Shown: positions 7,918 to 14,888, counted from the first letter of the stretch. The stretch is DNA of 24,329 bases from DASXTS01 sp036505275 (GCA_036505275.1 DASXTS010000154.1:1-24329), one strand, 5' to 3'. Program-made: numbers and translations. The notes: generated by a model from the sequence alone, not told the origin.

Positions 7918-9686
7918 CACCTCGCGGGCGCCACGCCAGCCGCCGGATCGCATCGTGACACGGCTGGCCGGCGCTTGAAGGGGCGCCCGATGAACGCCTC
8001 GGCCTCCAGCGCCGCGATGGCGATCCTGGGCAGGTCGCGGGCGGCGCGGAAGCATACGAACCGCGGCGTCCAGATCGGCCGGTATTTGCGGTTGGACCGG
8101 TAGAGCGACTCGATCTGCCAGAACCGTGACGCCACGAGCAGGATCCGCCGCCAGGTCCGTAGGGCCGGGCCGGCGCCGATCCGCTCGCCGCGGGCAAACG
8201 TTGACCGGAACATGGCGAAGTTGAGCGAGACGTGGCGCACGCCGATCCCGGGCGCGGCCGCCATCAACTCGGTGACCATGAACTCGACCAGGCCGTTGTC
8301 CGAGTTCCGGTCCCGGCGCATGAGGTCGAGCGAGAGCCCGTGGCGGCCCCACGGCACCAGGTGCAGCAGCCCGCGGAGCACTCCGGCGCCGTCGGTTGCC
8401 CTGACCAGCACGCAGGCGCCGTCGGACGGGTCGCCGAAGCGGCCAAGGGCCATCGAGAAGCCGCGCTCGGCACGGCCGACGCGCCAGCGGTCCGCGGCTG
8501 TGGTCACGGCGTCCAGCACGTCCGGCGGCAGGTCACCGGTGCGCTCGATTGCGGCCGTGATGCCGGCGCGTCGCACCCGGTTGACCGCCTGCCGGACGGC
8601 ACGCATGTCCCTGCCGCCGAGGCCGAACGCGGCTACGTCGAGGATGGCTTCGTCGCCGATCTCCAGTGCGTCCAGCCCGTGGCGGGCAAAGGCGCTGGCG
8701 GCCCGCTCGCCGGCCGCCAGCACGGCCGGCACCCAAGCGTGCCTCGCGGCGTCGTCGAGCCAGGCCTGGATTGCCCCCGGCCACGCCTCCGGGTCGCCGA
8801 TGGGGTCGCCGGCGGCGAGGCTCACTGAGCCGACCACGCGGTAGGTGATGGCCGCCTTGCCGGTGGGGGAGAAGATGCACGAGCGGTCCGACCGCAGCGC
8901 GAAGTAGGAGAGCGAGTCCAACTCACCGTGCTGCCGCAGCAGCGCGCGCAGCCGCTCGGTCTGCTCTGCCGACCTGGCCGGGGGCGCCGCCGAAGCGCGC
9001 AGCAGCACCACGAGCAGGCCGGCGGTGGTGGTCAGCCCGAGCGTGGCGAGCAGCAGCGCTGTCCGGGTCGCCGCGTGCGGCGAGGTGAACCCCACCGGCC
9101 CGTCGAGCCCGACCAGCCCGGCGGCGGCCTGCACGGCCAGCAGCCGAAGCGGCGGATGTCCGACGATGGCCCGCGGCCGCAGCGCCAGGTAGGCCGTGCC
9201 GGTGAGCACGGCCACTGCCGGCGCGCCGGCCACCACCGCCATCGCGGCGGGCCACGACGGCCGGTCGGCGGCGGCGGGGAACGCCCGCCGGGTGGCCAGC
9301 AAGCCGGCCAGCACGGCCGCGGAAAGCGTCGCCTCCTCGACGTCCAGGCCCTTGAGCAGGTGCAACGCCACCGCGGCCGCGGCCAGGCACACCGCCACGG
9401 CCCACGCGTGCCGCTTGCCCCGCCGCAGCCCGCGGGACACCGCGATCAGCACGAACCCGGTGGCCAGGGTGAACCCGGTGGCAACCGGAGGCGCGTAGCG
9501 CGGCACCACCTCGACCAGCACCCCCAGCCGCGGCCGTAGCGCCGGCAGCAGCGCGCTGATCACGCTCACCGCGCCGAGCAACGCGACCAATCGGGAGATC
9601 CATCGCGGCGCCCACGGCCGCTCTGCTCGGCTCCACGACCGGCCGCGGCGGGCCTGCCGGTCGTGGGTGCCAAGGTCGGCGGGCAT
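7914..9686 (-). CDS. MprF/LysX-type membrane protein with DUF2156 aminoacyl-transferase domain
   Basis: A 590-residue protein from ATG 9686, with GAGGAA six bases upstream. Residues 30-230 are hydrophobic with about six membrane segments (near 33-50, 66-84, 95-112, 120-131, 147-168 and 207-229). Residues 240-575 form the cytosolic DUF2156 domain (double GNAT fold) of lysyl-phosphatidylglycerol synthases: YFALRSDRSCIFSPTGKAAI, AAGDPIGD, then RRDRNSDNGLVEFMV and VSLNFAMFR near the C-terminus. Such enzymes move an amino acid from aminoacyl-tRNA to phosphatidylglycerol, making the membrane less anionic and more resistant to cationic peptides. Unlike mycobacterial LysX, no lysyl-tRNA synthetase is fused. 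The transferred amino acid cannot be read from sequence. The stop overlaps the convergent osaC stop by four bases (7914-7917). Confidence 0.85.
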   Translation of the reverse strand: MPADLGTHDRQARRGRSWSRAERPWAPRWISRLVALLGAVSVISALLPALRPRLGVLVEVVPRYAPPVATGFTLATGFVLIAVSRGLRRGKRHAWAVAVCLAAAAVALHLLKGLDVEEATLSAAVLAGLLATRRAFPAAADRPSWPAAMAVVAGAPAVAVLTGTAYLALRPRAIVGHPPLRLLAVQAAAGLVGLDGPVGFTSPHAATRTALLLATLGLTTTAGLLVVLLRASAAPPARSAEQTERLRALLRQHGELDSLSYFALRSDRSCIFSPTGKAAITYRVVGSVSLAAGDPIGDPEAWPGAIQAWLDDAARHAWVPAVLAAGERAASAFARHGLDALEIGDEAILDVAAFGLGGRDMRAVRQAVNRVRRAGITAAIERTGDLPPDVLDAVTTAADRWRVGRAERGFSMALGRFGDPSDGACVLVRATDGAGVLRGLLHLVPWGRHGLSLDLMRRDRNSDNGLVEFMVTELMAAAPGIGVRHVSLNFAMFRSTFARGERIGAGPALRTWRRILLVASRFWQIESLYRSNRKYRPIWTPRFVCFRAARDLPRIAIAALEAEAFIGRPFKRRPAVSRCDPAAGVAPARC

Positions 9687-9752
9687 CGGATTCCTCGCAG
9701 GGGGCAGGGCGGCGGCGGTGCCGCCCGGTCTGCAGGCAACAGTGCCGCACGG

Positions 9753-9771
9753 ATGCTGTGCGGACGCTGTG
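9753..9771. promoter_or_regulatory. Candidate response-regulator operator upstream of DUF2156 gene and sensor kinase
   Basis: In the 249-bp divergent gap (9687-9935), ATGCTGTG (9753-9760) is followed exactly 11 bp later by ACGCTGTG (9764-9771). Read on the minus strand these are CACAGCGT and CACAGCAT. The same 8-mer pair at the same 11-bp period lies upstream of the response-regulator gene at 12068-12086. Head-to-tail sites at 11-bp spacing are the usual binding pattern of OmpR/PhoB-family dimers. The rest of this gap holds no recognisable gene. Confidence 0.6.
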
Positions 9772-9935
9772 GGCGGCCTGGCCGCGCGGCCGGCTGTCCC
9801 CTTCTCGGCGTGTTCGCCGGTACGGGTGCTCGAGTTGGGCGCTTCGGTACACGGGGACAGGCGATGGCCGTGGTTAAAGGCCCATCTACGCGGCAATGGT
9901 GGTACTTGGAGGCGGGCCAAGCCCACCGGCTCCGT

Positions 9936-11381
9936 ATGCTGCTGGCGGTGGGTACAGCCGCGAGGTGGCTGGGGGCCAGGGCCGGGATCAGGGTCCGGTC
10001 GGCGGTGGCGGCCGCGGCGGTGGTGGCGGTGGCGCTGGCGGTCGGCGCGGTGGTGCTGGTGACGCTGCTGGACCGCGCGCTGGGCACCTCGGTGCTGGAC
10101 CTCGCCGCCGGGCAGGCCGAGCAGGTCGCCGCCGGGCTCGCGGCCGATCCCACCGGCCAGCTGGCAAGGGACAGCCAGCGGCTCTCCGGCTCGGGTCTCG
10201 GGCTCGTGCAGGTGGTGACCCCGGCGGGGCAGGTGCTGGCCGCATCGCCGCAGCTCGCCGGCCGCCCGCCGCTGCTGCCCGACCGGCCCGGTCCTGGCCG
10301 GCAGGCGGTCGCCACCACCGAGGTCGCCGAGCTCGGCGAGGAACCCAGCCTGGTGGTGGTCGCCCGCGGCGTGCACACCCAGGCCGACGGCGACCTCGTG
10401 GTGCAGGTGGGCCGGCCGTCCGGGTCGGCGGAGCGCGCCACCGAGGTCGCCGTCGGACTGATGCTGGCCGGGGTGCCGCTGCTGGCCGCCATCGCCGCGG
10501 TGGCGACGTACTGGTTCGTGGGTCGCTCGCTGCGTACGGTCGAGGCCATCCGCTCCCGAGTGGCTGTGCTCACCGTGCGGGACCTGGCGGCTCGCGTGCC
10601 GGTGCCGGCGGCGCGGGACGAGGTACGGCGCCTCGCCGAGACGATGAACGAGATGCTGGCCCGGCTCCGGGCCGCGCAGCTCGCGCAGCGCCGATTCGTC
10701 GCGGACGCCAGCCACGAGCTGCGCAGCCCCATCGCGACCATCAGTGCCGCGCTGGAGAACGCCCAGGACGGCGAGCTGGACACCGACACGGTGGCGACGC
10801 TGCGCGCCGAGACCGACCGGCTCGCCCGGCTGGTCACCGACCTGCTGCTGCTGGCCAGGGCCGACGAGCACGGCGGCGCCACGCGCCGGGACGAGGTGGA
10901 CCTGGACGAGCTGGTCGACGCCGAGCGGATCAGGGCGCGGGAGACATCCAGCGAGGTTGTAGTCCATGCGGAGACCACACCGGTGCGCGTGCTGGGCGAC
11001 CGGGACCAGCTCGCCATGGTGATCAGGAATCTGGTGGACAACGCGGTTCGGCACGCCGGGTCCGCGGTGTTGATCCGGCTGCGCCGGGATGACCGCCGGG
11101 CGGCGCTCGAGGTGATCGACGACGGGCCGGGCGTGCCGGCCGCGGACCGGCAGCGGATCTTCGACCGGTTCGTGCGGCTGGACGACAGCAGGGCCCGTGC
11201 CAAGGGCGGAGCCGGCCTCGGGCTGGCCATCGTCGCCGAGGTGGTCCGCTCGCATGGCGGCGACGTGACGGTCGGGGACGCAGCCGGCGGCGGTGCCCGG
11301 TTCACCGTCCACCTGCCAGCGCATCAGGTCACGGCGCCGCCGCCCTCGGTGTCCTCGTCGTCCTCGTCGCACAACCGGTAG
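9936..11381 (+). CDS. Sensor histidine kinase (TM-sensor-TM-HAMP-HisKA-HATPase)
   Basis: From ATG 9936 the protein has 481 residues. A first membrane segment at about 22-45, an extracytoplasmic sensor region (about 46-168) and a second membrane segment (about 171-195) are followed by a HAMP domain (197-250). The dimerisation domain has H260 in FVADASHELRSPIATI. The ATPase has N box NLVDNAVRH (365-373), DDGPGVP (395-401) and GGAGLGLAI (424-432). It is the likely partner of the OmpR-type regulator that faces it; their 3' ends overlap by 58 bp. Its last residues (PPPSVSSSSSSHNR) come from this overlap and lie outside the conserved domain. The start is uncertain: ATG 9864 and GTG 9948 are also in frame and none has a close ribosome binding site. 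Confidence 0.88.
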   Translation: MLLAVGTAARWLGARAGIRVRSAVAAAAVVAVALAVGAVVLVTLLDRALGTSVLDLAAGQAEQVAAGLAADPTGQLARDSQRLSGSGLGLVQVVTPAGQVLAASPQLAGRPPLLPDRPGPGRQAVATTEVAELGEEPSLVVVARGVHTQADGDLVVQVGRPSGSAERATEVAVGLMLAGVPLLAAIAAVATYWFVGRSLRTVEAIRSRVAVLTVRDLAARVPVPAARDEVRRLAETMNEMLARLRAAQLAQRRFVADASHELRSPIATISAALENAQDGELDTDTVATLRAETDRLARLVTDLLLLARADEHGGATRRDEVDLDELVDAERIRARETSSEVVVHAETTPVRVLGDRDQLAMVIRNLVDNAVRHAGSAVLIRLRRDDRRAALEVIDDGPGVPAADRQRIFDRFVRLDDSRARAKGGAGLGLAIVAEVVRSHGGDVTVGDAAGGGARFTVHLPAHQVTAPPPSVSSSSSSHNR

Positions 11382-12031
11382 CCGGTGCCGCGCAGCGTCT
11401 GGATGGTGTGCCGGCCGAACGGCACGTCGATCTTGCGGCGCAGGTAGCCGATGTACAGCTCGACCACGTTGACGTCGCCGTCGTAGTGCGGGTCCCACAC
11501 CGCGGCGAGCAGGTCGGTCTTGGCCACCGCCCGGCCGGTGTGCCGCATCACGTACTCCAGCACGGCGAACTCGCGGGCCGTCAGCGCGATCTCGGTCTCG
11601 CCGCGGTGGACCCGGTGCCTGGCCGGGTCGAGCACGAGGTCGCCGACGGTCAGTACCGCCGGCCGCGCCGGTGCGCCGCGGCGCAGCAGGGCCCGCAGCC
11701 TGGCGAGCAGCACGACCAGCGAGAACGGCTTGGTCAGGTAGTCGTCGGCGCCGAGGTCGAATGCGTCCGCCTGGTCGTACTCGCCGTCCTTGGCGGTGAG
11801 CATGAGGACCGGGGTCCACACCTGTGCGGCGCGCAGTCGCTGCAACACCCGGTACCCGGACAGCCGCGGCAGCATGATGTCCAGCACGATGACATCGAAG
11901 GCGCCCTCGGTCGCCCGACACAGCCCGTCCTCGCCGTCGTGGCACACCTCGACCACATGGCCCTCGGCCGCCAACCGCCGGCGAATCTGCTCGGCGAGTG
12001 GCACCTCATCCTCGACGAGCAGCACCCGCAC
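11324..12031 (-). CDS. OmpR-family response regulator
   Basis: A 235-residue protein that starts at GTG 12031 (VRVLLVEDE). The receiver domain (1-115) has D8, phosphoacceptor D51 (VIVLDIMLPRLSG), T79 and K101. The winged-helix DNA-binding domain (about 125-222) has the hallmark elements LTAREFAVLEYVM, VWDPHYDGDVNVVELYIGYLRRKI and TLRGTGYRL. It is convergent with, and overlaps, the kinase gene rather than sharing an operon with it. Its acidic tail (CDEDDEDTEGGGAVT) is encoded opposite the serine-rich tail of the kinase. The tandem CACAGCGT sites 36-55 bp upstream of its start suggest autoregulation. The pair probably responds to cell-envelope stress, judging only from the flanking genes. Confidence 0.92.
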   Translation of the reverse strand: MRVLLVEDEVPLAEQIRRRLAAEGHVVEVCHDGEDGLCRATEGAFDVIVLDIMLPRLSGYRVLQRLRAAQVWTPVLMLTAKDGEYDQADAFDLGADDYLTKPFSLVVLLARLRALLRRGAPARPAVLTVGDLVLDPARHRVHRGETEIALTAREFAVLEYVMRHTGRAVAKTDLLAAVWDPHYDGDVNVVELYIGYLRRKIDVPFGRHTIQTLRGTGYRLCDEDDEDTEGGGAVT

Positions 12032-12066
12032 GCCGCCAGCCTGCCACCCGAGGACCGACCCGCGTT

Positions 12067-12088
12067 TCACAGCGTGGTCACAGCGTGC
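12067..12088. promoter_or_regulatory. Tandem direct repeat, probable response-regulator binding site
   Basis: TCACAGCGTGG (12067-12077) is followed directly by TCACAGCGTGC (12078-12088): ten of eleven bases are identical at 11-bp spacing. It lies in the 73-bp gap between the divergent regulator and esterase genes. The spacing fits OmpR/PhoB-family binding. From memory, the core resembles the GTCACAgcg boxes described for mycobacterial MtrA, but I do not claim that this regulator is MtrA. Confidence 0.7.
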
Positions 12089-12104
12089 CTCGGCAACGCT
12101 GGGT

Positions 12105-12956
12105 GTGGTGGGGACCGGACCAGGACCACTCGACTGGTGGGTGCTCAGCGGCTGGGTGCCGGCGGTGGTGCTGGTGTTCGGCGCGGCGGCGCTGGCCCTG
12201 CTGGCCCTGCGGCCCGACCGGCGGTGGTTGCGGCGCACGCTGCCGATTGCGGTGCTGCTCGCCGGCGGGGTGACGGCAGCGCTGGCCGTGCTGGACATGT
12301 GGTGGCGGCCGTTCGTCGACCCGGTCCCGCCGGTCGTGTGGTGCTGGGTCGGGGTTGCGGTGCTCGCTCCCGTCCTGGCCGCGCTGCGGACCCGGGACGG
12401 CTCCCCGCGTCGCGCCGCGGTGGCGATGCTGGCCGCCGGCCTGGTGGTGCTGGCCGCAGCGTCCGCGGTCAACGCCTACCTCGGCGCGTACCCCACGTTG
12501 CGCGCCGCACTCGGGCTGCGCACGACGCACCAGGTCGAGCCCGCACAGCTGGCCGGCGTGACCGCGGTGGCGCCGCTGGCCGGCTGGCACCCGCCCGCGG
12601 ACCTGCCGGCGCACGGCGTGGTGGCCCAGCAGGTCATCCCGGCCACCGGTTCCGGCTTCCCGGCCAGGCCGGGATGCGTCTACCTGCCGCCGGCGTACCT
12701 GGTTTCGCCGCGCCCGCTGCTCCCCGTGCTCGTGCAGCTCGCCGGCCAGCCGGGCACCCCGCATGACTGGCTCGACGGCGGCCGGCTCGCCGGCCAGCTC
12801 GACGGATTTGCCGCCCGACACGGCGGGCTGGCGCCCGTGGCGGTCATGCCGGACGACCTGGGCGCAACTATGGCATTGCGAACATGGGAATGTGCTGGTC
12901 CGCCTCGACCCGCAAACACGTTGGCCGGCGCCTGGCAGGCCCGTAACATCGGCTGA
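12105..12956 (+). pseudogene. Truncated membrane-anchored alpha/beta-hydrolase (esterase family)
   Basis: An open frame of 283 codons from GTG 12105 (GTG 12108 is an alternative; translation may be leaderless). Four membrane segments at about 8-28, 38-58, 66-84 and 98-118 are followed by an extracytoplasmic part that begins as an esterase of the PF00756 type: VYLPPAY, PLLPVLVQLAGQPGTPHDWLDGG, then APVAVMPDDLGAT. In relatives the latter motif is followed by the nucleophile elbow (GGLSYGG-like) and the rest of the catalytic domain. Here the similarity ends near 12867 and the frame closes after about 29 unrelated codons, so no catalytic serine is present. Family members are about 100 residues longer. 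Membrane esterases of this build occur near MprF-like synthases, for example aminoacyl-PG hydrolases in corynebacteria. I read this as a 3'-deleted gene. A short functional variant is unlikely. Confidence 0.7.
12921..12949 (+). promoter_or_regulatory. Candidate promoter for leader ORF and PheRS-like gene
   Basis: TTGGCC (12921-12926) and TAACAT (12944-12949) are separated by exactly 17 bp, a good match to the actinobacterial housekeeping pattern (TTGACN, 17 bp, TANNNT). Transcription would begin near 12956, one to three bases before the ATG of the mini-ORF at 12958, which would therefore be leaderless. Confidence 0.5.
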
Positions 12957-12957
12957 C

Positions 12958-13044
12958 ATGCGAGCGACTCGGCGATTTCGCCGCCCCGACCGGCACAGCG
13001 GTGCGGTCGGGTTGAGCCGTCGCCTGCGCCGTCGGGACGGCTGA
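12958..13044 (+). CDS. Putative leaderless, arginine-rich leader peptide
   Basis: A 28-codon ORF (begins MRATRRFRRPD, ends RRLRRRDG) lies between a good promoter and the PheRS-like gene. Eleven of 28 residues are arginine; there is one phenylalanine, encoded by TTT, a codon that is rare at this GC content. It overlaps three consecutive hairpins, and its stop codon overlaps the last bases of the third stem. Position and structure suggest a translated attenuator or regulatory mini-ORF. Arg-rich chance ORFs are, however, common in GC-rich DNA, so its coding status is open. Confidence 0.35.
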   Translation: MRATRRFRRPDRHSGAVGLSRRLRRRDG

Positions 13045-13095
13045 AAGCCGATCTCGCCTCCTGCGGCCGCTCGGGGTGTCTCCGCGTCAACCCCT
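12971..13095 (+). promoter_or_regulatory. Structured 5' leader upstream of PheRS-like gene, faintly T-box-like
   Basis: Consecutive stems can be drawn. They are GGCGA/TCGCC (12971-12982), CCCGACCG (12985-12992) with CGGTCGGG (13004-13011) extended by CAC/GTG, and AGCCGTC (13015-13021) with GACGGCT (13036-13042). GGGGT (13073-13077) pairs with ACCCC (13090-13094) just before the GAGGAG ribosome binding site at 13103-13108. GGGGTGTCTCCGCG (13073-13086) matches the T-box consensus AGGGTGGNACCGCG at about ten positions, but the tRNA-pairing TGGN bulge is changed, so a true T-box is doubtful. Confidence 0.35.
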
Positions 13096-13115
13096 ACCGG
13101 CCGAGGAGATCCGCC

Positions 13116-14276
13116 GTGCCCGAACGAGACCTTGCACAAGACCTTGCCATCCGTGACCTGACCGACCCGGCCCAGGGCCCGCACGCCCTGCAACTCATCG
13201 TCGACGCGCTCGTCGACGCGCTGCACACGCGGTGGGGCTGCGCCGTGCGGCTCACCCGCGCGCATCCCGTCGTGACCCTGGCGGACAACTACGAGACCCT
13301 CGGCTTCGCCCCCGACGCGGTGACCAGGGACGCCCGGTACACCAGGTATGTGGACGCCGGCCACGTGCTGCGCGGGCACACCACCGCGATGGTGCCCGGC
13401 GCGCTGCGCCGGCTGGCCGCCGACCGCGCGGTGGGTGCCGCGCTGGCAGACGTGCTGCTCGCCTGCCCGGGCATCTGCTACCGGCGGGACAGCGTCGACT
13501 GGCAGCACACCGGTACGCCGCACCAGCTCGACCTCTGGCGGATCCGGGACGGCGTGGACCGGTGCACCGAGGCCGACCTGGCGGAGATGATCGAGCTGGT
13601 GGTCGGCGCCGCGCTGCCCGGCAGCAGGTGGCGCATGGTGCCGGCCGCGCATCCGTACACCGAACACGGCCGAGAGATCTACGCCCAGGGCGACGGCGGC
13701 TGGGTGGAGATCGGCGAGTGCGGCCTGGCGGCACCGGCGGTGCTCAGCCGCGCCGGCCTCGACGTGCGCCGGTGGAGCGGGCTGGCCATGGGGCTCGGCC
13801 TGGACCGGCTGGCCATGCTGCGCAAGGGCATCCAGGACATCCGGCTGCTGCGCTCGACCGACCCCCGGGTCGCCGCGCAGCTGCTGGACCTCGGGCCGTA
13901 CCGCCCGGTGTCCGCCATGCCGCCGGTGCGGCGGGACCTCTCCGTCGCGGTGGGCCCGGACGTCGAGGCCAGCGCCGAGGTCATCGGCGACCGGGTGCGC
14001 GAGGCTCTGGGCAGTGACGCGGACGTCGCCGAGACGGTCGAGATCATCAGCGAAACGCCGTACCACGACCTCCCGCCGGCCGGCCGCGCCCGGATCGGCA
14101 TCCGGCCCGGCCAGCGCAACCTGCTGGTCCGGCTCGTGCTGCGCGCGCTGGACCGGACCCTCACCGACGACGACGCGAACCGGCTGCGAGACCGGGTGTA
14201 CGCGGCGCTGCACGAGGGCGTGGTCGCACAGTGGGCCGCCGCCGGCCGACCTGACGAGAGAACCCCTTGCGGCTAG
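13116..14276 (+). CDS. Single-chain PheRS-like class II ligase (PheS core + FDX-ACB)
   Basis: A 386-residue protein from GTG 13116 with GAGGAG eight bases upstream. Residues 45-260 are the catalytic core of a class II synthetase of the PheRS alpha type: LADNYETLGF and LRGHTTAMVP, motif 2 CPGICYRRDSVDWQHTGTPHQ (118-137), EIGECGLAAPAVL (198-210) and motif 3 GLAMGLGLDRLAMLRKGIQDIRLL. Residues 262-368 are a ferredoxin-fold anticodon-binding domain (YRPVSAMPPVRRDLSVAVG, then RTLTDDDANRLRDRV), normally at the end of PheT. This core-plus-FDX-ACB layout recalls monomeric mitochondrial PheRS. The substrate-pocket motif FPFTEPS is here HPYTEHG (179-185), so both Phe residues that stack on the substrate ring are replaced. 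It is probably not the housekeeping PheRS. It may be a specialised amino-acid ligase or synthetase paralogue. Confidence 0.8.
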   Translation: MPERDLAQDLAIRDLTDPAQGPHALQLIVDALVDALHTRWGCAVRLTRAHPVVTLADNYETLGFAPDAVTRDARYTRYVDAGHVLRGHTTAMVPGALRRLAADRAVGAALADVLLACPGICYRRDSVDWQHTGTPHQLDLWRIRDGVDRCTEADLAEMIELVVGAALPGSRWRMVPAAHPYTEHGREIYAQGDGGWVEIGECGLAAPAVLSRAGLDVRRWSGLAMGLGLDRLAMLRKGIQDIRLLRSTDPRVAAQLLDLGPYRPVSAMPPVRRDLSVAVGPDVEASAEVIGDRVREALGSDADVAETVEIISETPYHDLPPAGRARIGIRPGQRNLLVRLVLRALDRTLTDDDANRLRDRVYAALHEGVVAQWAAAGRPDERTPCG

Positions 14277-14301
14277 CATACCGGGTATGCATACTCGGTA
14301 T
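14267..14301 (+). promoter_or_regulatory. PadR promoter with tandem palindromic operator
   Basis: A perfect palindrome GCATACC-G-GGTATGC (14276-14290) contains ATACCGGGTAT (14278-14288). ATACTCGGTAT follows exactly 13 bp later (14291-14301), ending three bases before the ATG. TTGCGG (14267-14272) and CATACT (14290-14295), 17 bp apart, are a plausible -35/-10 pair. This puts the transcription start near the ATG, so translation is probably leaderless. The operator covers the -10 region, as expected for autorepression by a PadR protein. Confidence 0.65.
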
Positions 14302-14303
14302 TT

Positions 14304-14888
14304 ATGTCGGTGAAGCATGGCCTGCTCGCGCTGCTGGAGCGTGGCCCGATGTACGGCTACCAGTTGCGGGTGGCCTTCGAGGAGTCCACCGGCGGCAGCT
14401 GGCCGCTGAACATCGGGCAGGTGTACACGACCCTGTCCCGGCTGGAACGGGACCGGCTCGTGCAGGCGCTACCGGAGGGCGACGGGGGGCAGCGGCCGTA
14501 CCGGATCACCGATGCCGGCCACCAAGAGCTGGCGGCCTGGTTCGCCACCCCGGTCGGCAGGACGGATCGCCCGCGCGACGAGCTGGCGATCAAGCTTGCG
14601 CTGGCGCTGACCACGCCGGGCGTGGACGTGCAGGCGGTGGTGCAGACCCAGCGCACCGCGACCATGCGCACCCTGCAGGAGTACACCAGGCTGAAGGCCG
14701 GCAAGCCCGGCAAGTCCGGCCCCGGCGAGCTGTCCTGGCTGCTCGTGCTGGACGCCATGCTGTTCCAGGCCGAGGCCGAGATCCGGTGGCTGGATCACTG
14801 CGAGGCGAGCCTGATCCGGTACTCGTCGCCTCCGGCCAGCGTGCCGGAGGCCGCCAACCGTGAGATCGAGAAGGCGAGCCGGCGATGA
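14304..14888 (+). CDS. PadR-family transcriptional repressor
   Basis: A 194-residue protein that starts at ATG 14304 with no ribosome binding site, so it is probably leaderless. The N-terminal winged helix is characteristic of PadR: KHGLLALLERGPMYGYQLRVAFEE, then NIGQVYTTLSRLERDRLV and RPYRITDAGHQELAAWF. The C-terminal half (about 90-180) is helical, as in the PadR dimerisation domain with DUF-type helices. The stop overlaps the start of the ABC ATPase as ATGA (14885-14888). PadR proteins commonly repress an adjacent efflux system and are released by its substrate. The tandem operator over its own promoter supports control of this three-gene operon. Confidence 0.92.
   Translation: MSVKHGLLALLERGPMYGYQLRVAFEESTGGSWPLNIGQVYTTLSRLERDRLVQALPEGDGGQRPYRITDAGHQELAAWFATPVGRTDRPRDELAIKLALALTTPGVDVQAVVQTQRTATMRTLQEYTRLKAGKPGKSGPGELSWLLVLDAMLFQAEAEIRWLDHCEASLIRYSSPPASVPEAANREIEKASRR

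Noticed and set aside
9566..11305. 579-codon minus-strand ORF opposite the histidine kinase
   Set aside because: Ser/Arg/Ala-rich antisense translation without domains; the plus strand carries all HisKA/HATPase motifs.
13073..13086. Bona fide T-box riboswitch
   Set aside because: The core matches about ten of fourteen positions, but the TGGN bulge that pairs with the tRNA 3' end is altered and no specifier stem can be drawn with confidence. It is kept only as a candidate within the leader finding.
12078..14318. 746-codon minus-strand ORF opposite the esterase and PheRS-like genes
   Set aside because: Spans unrelated genes, is rich in His/Arg/Gly/Gln and has no recognisable domain.
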